The translations under genes and the position numbers were made by a program. Under the pieces are notes generated by a model that was not told the origin of the DNA, searched no databases, and saw nothing but the letters and a program-made list of their open reading frames with translations. Positions 1 to 4,685 of a stretch of DNA of 5,590 nt are shown piece by piece. Each line of letters starts with the position of its first letter. Position 1 is the first letter of the stretch. The stretch comes from Candidatus Methanofastidiosia archaeon (lineage in GTDB: Archaea; Methanobacteriota_B; Thermococci; Methanofastidiosales; NM3), in contig JAHKLV010000170.1 in the NCBI GenBank assembly GCA_020854925.1, positions 1 to 5,590 on the forward strand, given 5' to 3'.

Positions 1-2706
1 AGGGATGTGGAGGTGTACACGTCCCGTATCACCATCGGGGAAATAGACGTTCTCCATTCCATCATCCACGACATTACCGACAGGAAACGGGCTGAGCGTG
101 CGCTCCAGGAGAGTGAGTGTAGGTACCGAACGTACATCGAATCCGCCCCGGGGGGCGTGTTTATCGTCGATGCGCAGGGAACATATCTTGAGGTCAACGA
201 CACGGCGTGCGCGATGACGGGATTTTCCCGTAAGGAACTTCTTGGCATGAGTATCGCAGACCTCGCATCACCCCGGGCGCCACCTGCCACGCTTGCGACC
301 TTTGCCTCGCTTAGGGGGAGTGGCTCCGTGCAGGGGGAAATACTCCTTCGCCGTGCCGATGGGACCGACTTCCCTTCCCTCCTCACCGCCGTTGTTCTGC
401 CTGGCGGCAGGTACATGGGATTCTGTTCAGACATCTCAGAGCTCAAGCAGGCTGAAATGGCGCTGAGCGAACGTGAGGAAATGTGGCGGGTGACGCTGGA
501 CTCCATCGGTGACGCGGTCATCACCACGGATACCGAAGGGAAGGTTACCTATATGAATCCCGTGGCGGAGGAGCTCACCGGCTGGCGCCTCCCCTCGGTA
601 AGAGGCACGCCCCTTTCCCGAGTGTTTCATATCGTCAGCGCCCTGACGGGGGCACCCGTCGAGAATCCCGTGCGGGAAGTCCTTGAACGTGGCACCATCG
701 TGGGACTTGCAAACCATACGAAGCTTTTGTCACGGGACGGCACCGCATACCAGATAGCCGATTCCGCTGCCCCCATCCACCATGCGGACGGCAGCGTCAC
801 GGGCGTGGTCCTCACCTTCAGGGATGTCACCGAGGAATATGAGCTCCATGAGCAGATGCGACAGAGCGAGCACCAGCTTCGGACGCTCTACGATTCCATG
901 CAGGAAGGCCTATGCATGCACGAGATGCTCTATGGACCTGAAGGCGAACCCGTTGATTACCGCATCATCGACATCAATGCCCGGTACGAGGAGCTTGTTG
1001 GCATGCGCCGCGACCTGGTGGTGGGAAGGCTCGCTACGGAGATCTATGGGGAACCGCTCTATCTCGGTCGCTATGCACGTGTCGCCGCCACCGGCAAGGG
1101 AGGGCGATTCGAGGCGTATTATGCGCCACAGGACCGGTACTATGCCGTGTCGGTCTTTTCACCGGGGAAGGGATTCTTTGCCACCGTCTTTGAGGATATC
1201 ACCGGCCGCAAGCGCGTGGAGAAGGCCCTCCATGAGAGCGAGGAAAAGTACCGCCTCATCACCGAGCACACGGGCGACAACATCACCGTTCTCGACCTTT
1301 CCCTCAACGTGGTGTACACGAGTCCCTCCATCGTCCGTATCAGGGGATATGGCGTTGAGGAAGCCCTGAATCAGTCACTTGATGATATCCTCACGCCTGC
1401 GTCACAGGAGCGGGTACGAGCGTTCTTCTCTGTGCAGATGGAACTCGAGGCAGCGAGGGGCGCAGACCCCGGCCGGTCCTTCACCCTCGAGATTGAGGAG
1501 TATCATAAGGACGGGTCCGTCATCCCGGTGGAGGCTACCCTCTCCTTCATGAGAAATGCAGAGGGCACTCCCGTGGGCATTGTTGTTGTTTCTCGAGATA
1601 TCTCGGAGCGAAAACGCGCCGAACGTGCGCTTCAAGAAAGCAGGCAGCAGCTTTCGGATATCATCGATAATCTACCTGATGCTACGCTTGCCATCGATGC
1701 TAGCGGACGTATCATCTTCTGGAACAGGGCGATTGAGAAGATGACGGGCGTTCCTGCTTCCGAGATGCTCGGCAAGGGTGGGCACGCTTACACTGTTCCC
1801 TTTTATGGCGAGGCGCGGGAACAGCTTATGGACCTTCTTTTCTACGAACGAGAGGATATTGCTTCACGCTACCCGTATCTTGTGTGGGAGGGGGACTCTC
1901 TTGTGGCAGAGGTTTTTTGCAGCGCTCTCAACGGTGGAAAGGGCGCTTGGGTCATTGCCAAGGCATCCCCTCTTCGGGATGCATCCGGGGCACTCGTCGG
2001 CGCCATAGAGTCCATTCGAGATGTGTCGAGCCAAAAGCGCGCCGAGCAGGAACTCCTCAAGGCCAACAAAAAGCTTGGCATACTCTCAGACATCACCCGC
2101 CACGATATCAACAACAGGCTTGCCACGCTTCTTGGCTATGCCGAGCTTTCCCTGGATACGGCCACCGATTGGACCGTGCGCGACTACCTTGAGAAGATAT
2201 ATGCCACGGCGCGCGTCATGCAGGAGCAGATAGCCTTCACCCGCACATACGAGGGCGTCGGCGGCATGGACCCCTCATGGCAGGACGTGGGCGCGCTCCT
2301 CACGTCGCTTTCCCTCCCCGAAGGCACGGCGCCTCCCGCCTCGTGCGTCGGTGTCGAGGTCTACGCAGACCCCATGCTCCGCCAGGTCTTTGCCACGCTG
2401 CTTGACAACACGCTCCGCCACGCCGGCACGGCATCACCCCGCGTCACGGTCACGTGCACGCACACGAAAGACGGTCTGGTCATCGCCTGGGAGGACGACG
2501 GCGTCGGCGTCCCTGAAAATGAGAAGGGGCGCATCTTCAAGCGCGGCTACGGGAAGAACACCGGGCTTGGCCTGTTCCTCGCCAGGGAGATCCTCGCCAT
2601 CACCGGCATCGGCATACGGGAGGAGGGGCCGCCGGGCGCGGGCGCCCGATTCGTCATCACCGTCCCGCCCGGTGCCTACCGCGATGCCCCCCGTGAGTGT
2701 CCTTAG
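1..2706 (+). CDS. Multi-PAS sensor histidine kinase (5' partial)
   Basis: Soluble sensor kinase expected to bind ligands or cofactors through PAS domains and autophosphorylate on histidine. The reading frame is open at base 1, and the first residues already read as the end of a PAS domain (HDITDRKRAE), so the true start lies upstream. Residues below are counted from the codon at base 7. A PAS tail occupies 1-30. Five PAS units follow at about 37-150, 155-280, 286-405, 410-540 and 545-680, most ending in a D-[IV]-[TS] motif and several followed by a charged RKRAE-type signalling helix. The H-box is ITRHDINNRL with the likely phosphoacceptor His699. The ATPase domain has an N-box around LLDN (Asn801), a G1 box DDGVGV (831-835) and a G2 box GLGLF (853-857). 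No membrane segment or receiver domain is visible, so it is probably cytosolic with a separate response regulator. The first N-box Asn is replaced by Thr (TLLDN). The signal sensed cannot be told from sequence. The family call is firm. Confidence 0.95.
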   Translation, partial: RDVEVYTSRITIGEIDVLHSIIHDITDRKRAERALQESECRYRTYIESAPGGVFIVDAQGTYLEVNDTACAMTGFSRKELLGMSIADLASPRAPPATLATFASLRGSGSVQGEILLRRADGTDFPSLLTAVVLPGGRYMGFCSDISELKQAEMALSEREEMWRVTLDSIGDAVITTDTEGKVTYMNPVAEELTGWRLPSVRGTPLSRVFHIVSALTGAPVENPVREVLERGTIVGLANHTKLLSRDGTAYQIADSAAPIHHADGSVTGVVLTFRDVTEEYELHEQMRQSEHQLRTLYDSMQEGLCMHEMLYGPEGEPVDYRIIDINARYEELVGMRRDLVVGRLATEIYGEPLYLGRYARVAATGKGGRFEAYYAPQDRYYAVSVFSPGKGFFATVFEDITGRKRVEKALHESEEKYRLITEHTGDNITVLDLSLNVVYTSPSIVRIRGYGVEEALNQSLDDILTPASQERVRAFFSVQMELEAARGADPGRSFTLEIEEYHKDGSVIPVEATLSFMRNAEGTPVGIVVVSRDISERKRAERALQESRQQLSDIIDNLPDATLAIDASGRIIFWNRAIEKMTGVPASEMLGKGGHAYTVPFYGEAREQLMDLLFYEREDIASRYPYLVWEGDSLVAEVFCSALNGGKGAWVIAKASPLRDASGALVGAIESIRDVSSQKRAEQELLKANKKLGILSDITRHDINNRLATLLGYAELSLDTATDWTVRDYLEKIYATARVMQEQIAFTRTYEGVGGMDPSWQDVGALLTSLSLPEGTAPPASCVGVEVYADPMLRQVFATLLDNTLRHAGTASPRVTVTCTHTKDGLVIAWEDDGVGVPENEKGRIFKRGYGKNTGLGLFLAREILAITGIGIREEGPPGAGARFVITVPPGAYRDAPRECP

Positions 2707-3548
2707 CAGAGGGGAAACTGCACCTCTGTAAGCAGTTCTGACTCGGGCACCTCCGCTGGGTCGTTAAGGTATAGTTCTCTCGTGGGGCCGCACAGCTTCA
2801 TGCCGTGCGCGGCAGCGTACGCCGTTATGCGTTCGTATGCCTCTCCCACGAGGGGATAGGGCCCTTTGTGCAGGGCACAGAGCGCCTGCATGCCGGGAAG
2901 TTCCCGTATCTCCATGGAAGGGTCGGGAAGGGTAAGGCGGCCCGTAATCGGTATCGCAATCTCTATGTCGGCATCGGTCTCCTGGTATTCCTCATCATGG
3001 CAGATGAAGATGACCGGCCCGGACATACACGCCTGCTGGCGCTGGTTTTCCGGGCTGTAGATAACGTGGCACAGCTCGTTGATGAGCTGGGGGATGGTCT
3101 GTTCGTACACGCCCCGCTCCCGCTTGCACACTGACCGAAGCGGCGGGACGTCCTTGACGTATGGTTCCTGTCCTTTCATAGGTATTACGTCTCCCTGTCT
3201 TGTTGAGTCCTCGAGCGCCGCCGCGAGCCCCTCTAGTCGGGATGCCTCTTTGCGCACCCTGCTCGCCTGTACTCTCAGCATGCCCGTTACCGTTTTCATG
3301 TCGCCCCCCTTGATGGCAGGAAGAAGCACCTCCAGGTCAGAGAGGCCAAATCCCGCATGCGCGAGCATCCCTATCATGATGCCGTGGCGTACCTGGGCAA
3401 GGGTGTAGTATCGGTAGTTCGTGCATGCGTCCTTTGCTGCGGGCACGAGGATGCCCTTCTTGTCGTAGAGACGAAGTGCCTTGACGCTCAGGCGGGTCAA
3501 GAACGAAAATCGCCCGATGGGAATCTGTTCAGTGGGTTCGGCGCCCAT
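2703..3548 (-). CDS. MerR-family transcriptional regulator with GyrI-like effector-binding domain
   Basis: One-component regulator of 281 residues, the usual size for the BltR/BmrR-like architecture. An N-terminal winged helix-turn-helix (about 9-75) carries the MerR signature: IGRFS, LSVKALRLYDKKGIL and NYRYYTLAQ. A charged helix (about 76-120) should form the dimerising antiparallel coiled coil. The C-terminal part (about 127-281) resembles the GyrI-like/AraC effector-binding fold, with the typical HKGPYPLVGEAYERI stretch and the closing TEVQFPL strand. Family members bind hydrophobic or cationic compounds and remodel promoters with long spacers; how this works on an archaeal TBP/TFB promoter is not evident here. 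The ATG at 3546-3548 is chosen because it sits just before the conserved IGRFS motif and a TATA element lies about 25 bases upstream. The stop TAA overlaps the stop of the convergent kinase. The target is unknown; autoregulation or control of a nearby gene is only a guess. Confidence 0.93.
   Translation of the reverse strand: MGAEPTEQIPIGRFSFLTRLSVKALRLYDKKGILVPAAKDACTNYRYYTLAQVRHGIMIGMLAHAGFGLSDLEVLLPAIKGGDMKTVTGMLRVQASRVRKEASRLEGLAAALEDSTRQGDVIPMKGQEPYVKDVPPLRSVCKRERGVYEQTIPQLINELCHVIYSPENQRQQACMSGPVIFICHDEEYQETDADIEIAIPITGRLTLPDPSMEIRELPGMQALCALHKGPYPLVGEAYERITAYAAAHGMKLCGPTRELYLNDPAEVPESELLTEVQFPLC
2707..2737. repeat. Two overlapping short inverted repeats after the kinase stop
   Basis: CAGAGG (2707-2712) pairs with CCTCTG (2723-2728), and AACTGC (2716-2721) pairs with GCAGTT (2732-2737). 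The second 5' arm lies in the loop of the first hairpin and the first 3' arm lies in the loop of the second, so the two hairpins exclude each other. They start directly after the kinase stop codon but lie inside the 3' end of the MerR-type gene. No T-run follows on the + strand, so a terminator role is weakly supported and chance is possible. Confidence 0.3.
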
Positions 3549-3568
3549 GATACTTCCACATCGAGCCG

Positions 3569-3578
3569 ATATAAAAAA
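3569..3578 (-). promoter_or_regulatory. TATA element of the MerR-type regulator gene
   Basis: Read on the minus strand this is TTTTTTATAT, a good match to an archaeal TATA box. Its centre lies about 25 bases before the ATG at 3548, so transcription would start at or within a base or two of the start codon, giving a leaderless mRNA. The sequence just upstream (CTCCTACC) is not a good purine-rich BRE. The same T-run is the U-tract of the hairpin terminator described separately. Confidence 0.55.
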
Positions 3579-3610
3579 GGTAGGAGTCTGCCCCGGGGCA
3601 GGCTTCCTAC
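3573..3610 (-). terminator. Hairpin plus T-run terminator of the FKBP gene
   Basis: On the minus strand, an arm GTAGGAAGCCTGCCCC (3610-3595) is followed by GGGGCAGACTCCTAC (3594-3580). The arms pair over about 15 positions with one bulged base and one G-U wobble. The core TGCCCCGGGGCA is a perfect 12-base palindrome. After two C residues come six T (3578-3573). This is the form of a bacterial intrinsic terminator; archaeal RNA polymerase needs mainly the T-run. The FKBP stop codon (3609-3607) lies inside the hairpin's first arm. Confidence 0.75.
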
Positions 3611-4053
3611 AGGACGCTCGGGGATTGTTTCACGATTGCCATGACTTCGATGGCAAAGGTGAGGTCCTCGCCGGCCAGGGGATGGTTTCCGTCAAGCACC
3701 ACGCTGTCTTCGGTCATCTCCTTGACAAAAAACTGGATGGCGTCTTCCTCAGTCTCGCCTACGAGCACAGGCATGCCCTCTTCGAGGACGACGCCCTCGG
3801 GGACGATGGAACGGGGCACCGTCTTGACGAAGGTCTCGTTGTAAACGCCGTATGCGTCCTCAGCGGGTATCTGGAAGGTCTTGGTGTCGCCGACCTCCAT
3901 GCCGCGCACCTCCTTGTCAAATGCCGGGAGGATGGAGCCGTCCCCGACGGTAAACTGGATGGGTTCTGCCTCACGGGACGAGTCAAAGACGGAGCCGTCC
4001 TTGAGCGTACCGGTATAATGCACTTGTATGGTATCTCCAAATCGTACTGCCAT
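3607..4053 (-). CDS. FKBP-type peptidyl-prolyl cis-trans isomerase (SlyD-like)
   Basis: Cytosolic folding helper of 148 residues that should catalyse cis-trans isomerisation of X-Pro bonds and act as a chaperone. The FKBP domain begins at FGDTIQVHYTGTLKDG (5-20), continues with VFDSS (22-26) and resumes near the C-terminus at LTFAIEVMAIV (131-141). Expected active-site residues Tyr13, Phe23 and Asp24 are present. Between them, residues about 68-125 form the insert-in-flap chaperone domain of SlyD/archaeal short FKBPs, ending with the characteristic NHPLAGEDL (123-131). It lacks the His/Cys-rich metal-binding tail of bacterial SlyD. The ATG at 4053 is chosen because it starts the conserved fold; the frame stays open upstream to about 4500, but that part is antisense to the Nudix gene and has no FKBP features. 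There is only a weak Shine-Dalgarno-like GAG upstream. A TATA/BRE pair lies about 51 bases before the start and a hairpin terminator overlaps the stop. Confidence 0.96.
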   Translation of the reverse strand: MAVRFGDTIQVHYTGTLKDGSVFDSSREAEPIQFTVGDGSILPAFDKEVRGMEVGDTKTFQIPAEDAYGVYNETFVKTVPRSIVPEGVVLEEGMPVLVGETEEDAIQFFVKEMTEDSVVLDGNHPLAGEDLTFAIEVMAIVKQSPSVL

Positions 4054-4099
4054 TGTTACAACTCTTTCGGGTTGGTCTGTCCTTTGTTTGAAGGCATGC

Positions 4100-4109
4100 T
4101 TTATAAGTA
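4100..4109 (+). promoter_or_regulatory. Candidate TATA element of the Nudix gene
   Basis: TTTATAAGTA on the plus strand lies with its centre about 28 bases before the Nudix ATG at 4132. That spacing fits an archaeal promoter giving a leaderless or nearly leaderless transcript. It is the same AT-rich block that serves the FKBP gene on the other strand, and no second TATA-like block is visible in the 78-base gap. The flanking plus-strand BRE position (AAGGCATGC) is a weaker match than on the minus strand. Confidence 0.5.
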
Positions 4110-4115
4110 TTTTCG
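4100..4115 (-). promoter_or_regulatory. BRE/TATA promoter of the FKBP gene
   Basis: On the minus strand a purine-rich CGAAAAT (4115-4109, BRE-like) is followed by CTTATAAA (4107-4100, TATA box). The TATA centre is about 51 bases before the FKBP ATG, which predicts a transcript start near 4078 and a leader of about 25 bases. This is the best BRE/TATA pair seen in the window. It overlaps the candidate promoter of the divergent Nudix gene. Confidence 0.65.
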
Positions 4116-4131
4116 TCAATAAAGGCAGCAT

Positions 4132-4623
4132 ATGCCTATATCTTCCATACCATGTGGCATGAGAAAAGCGGTGGGGGCCGTGGTGGTGTGCGACGGATAC
4201 CTCCTTCTCGTACGCAAGGTCCTCCTTTCCCAGGCGCTGCCCGGTCCCCTCCCCATCCCCCCTGAATGGGGCATCCCCAAGGGTGGCGTGCAGGAAGGGG
4301 ATGCGTCTTTGGAGGCAGCACTCATGCGCGAGCTTGCAGAGGAGACGGGCTCGGACGCCTACCGCATCATTCGCCGTCTTCCACGCCCTCTCGTCCAGCA
4401 CTTCGACCGCGCCCCGTACACGGCACTTCCCTTTCGCGGCCAGGAGACGGCAGTATATCTTGCCGAGTATCTCGGCAACTCTGGTGGCCTTGCTCCTCAA
4501 GACGCGGAGATAGACCGTGTCTTGTTCGTACCGCCCGTCCGAGCCCTGGCGCTTCTCGGCGATTCGGAACAGGGCGCCTACGTTCGCCGGCTCTACACAG
4601 AGGGCGTACTGCCTTGCCCCTGA
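4132..4623 (+). CDS. Nudix hydrolase
   Basis: Predicted Mg-dependent hydrolase of nucleoside diphosphate-linked compounds, 163 residues and a single domain of normal size. The fold starts at KAVGAVVVCDGYLLLVRK (12-29). The Nudix box runs from about Gly51 to Ser74, with PKGG (49-52) and the metal-binding part RELAEETG (66-73), so catalytic Glu67, Glu70 and Glu71 are present. Spacing in the first half is off by one: Asp57 stands where Glu is usual and eight rather than seven residues separate it from Arg66. The PKGG and nearby tryptophan (Trp46) recall the RppH/Ap4A-hydrolase/DIPP side of the family, but substrate cannot be assigned. The ATG at 4132 has a TATA element 28 bases upstream; an internal ATG at 4159 would still keep the whole fold. 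It is divergent from the FKBP gene and 58 bases ahead of the ATPase gene. Confidence 0.93.
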   Translation: MPISSIPCGMRKAVGAVVVCDGYLLLVRKVLLSQALPGPLPIPPEWGIPKGGVQEGDASLEAALMRELAEETGSDAYRIIRRLPRPLVQHFDRAPYTALPFRGQETAVYLAEYLGNSGGLAPQDAEIDRVLFVPPVRALALLGDSEQGAYVRRLYTEGVLPCP

Positions 4624-4646
4624 GCGACGCAGGGAACAAAGGAGCG

Positions 4647-4685
4647 ATGCCTATAAAAATCCCATATGGAGAAACAGAGGTATGA
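4647..4685 (+). CDS. Candidate 12-codon ORF upstream of the ATPase
   Basis: A short ORF encodes MPIKIPYGETEV and stops with TGA at 4683-4685, overlapping the ATPase start as ATGA, the classic geometry of translational coupling. An AAAGGAG (4638-4644) stands just before its ATG, though the spacing of about two bases is short for a Shine-Dalgarno site. The peptide loosely recalls the IPYG start of LarA-type (DUF2088) proteins, which could mean a gene remnant; twelve residues are too few to decide. If the ATPase is transcribed from the TATA box at 4652, this ORF would lie mostly upstream of the transcript and only be expressed by read-through from the Nudix gene. It may be chance. Confidence 0.25.
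   Translation: MPIKIPYGETEV
4652..4660 (+). promoter_or_regulatory. Candidate TATA element of the P-type ATPase gene
   Basis: TATAAAAAT sits in the 58-base gap after the Nudix gene. Its centre is about 26 bases before the ATPase ATG at 4682, which predicts a transcript beginning at the start codon. The upstream sequence GAGCGATGCC gives only a weak BRE. If active, the ATPase has its own promoter rather than depending on the Nudix transcript. Confidence 0.5.
4668..4671 (+). promoter_or_regulatory. Shine-Dalgarno candidate for the P-type ATPase
   Basis: GGAG ends ten bases before the ATG at 4682, and a second GAGG (4677-4680) lies one base before it, too close to work. The first could serve ribosomes on a read-through transcript from the Nudix gene. 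It would be absent from a leaderless transcript started by the TATA element at 4652. Confidence 0.4.

Noticed and set aside
7..9. GTG at base 7 as the kinase start
   Set aside because: The frame is open at base 1 and the first residues are already the last strand of a PAS domain, so the gene starts before the window.
782..1369. 195-codon ORF in another frame inside the kinase gene
   Set aside because: Long off-frame ORFs are expected in GC-rich DNA. The peptide is rich in Ser/Arg with no motif, while the main frame has continuous PAS homology.
3481..4122. 213-codon plus-strand ORF antisense to the FKBP gene
   Set aside because: It mirrors the codon pattern of the real gene, shows no domain, and runs over the promoter and terminator of the minus-strand genes.
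4054..4500. N-terminal extension of the FKBP reading frame to a 297-residue protein
   Set aside because: The extra 149 residues are antisense to the Nudix gene, lack any recognisable fold, and would cross the clear BRE/TATA promoter. The ATG at 4053 starts the conserved FKBP domain.
4647..4664. Possible frameshifted fusion of a LarA-type gene with the pump
   Set aside because: After the twelfth codon the frame gives no LarA-like residues, and the ATPase has a complete, normal N-terminus of its own. Only the short-ORF reading is kept, at low confidence.
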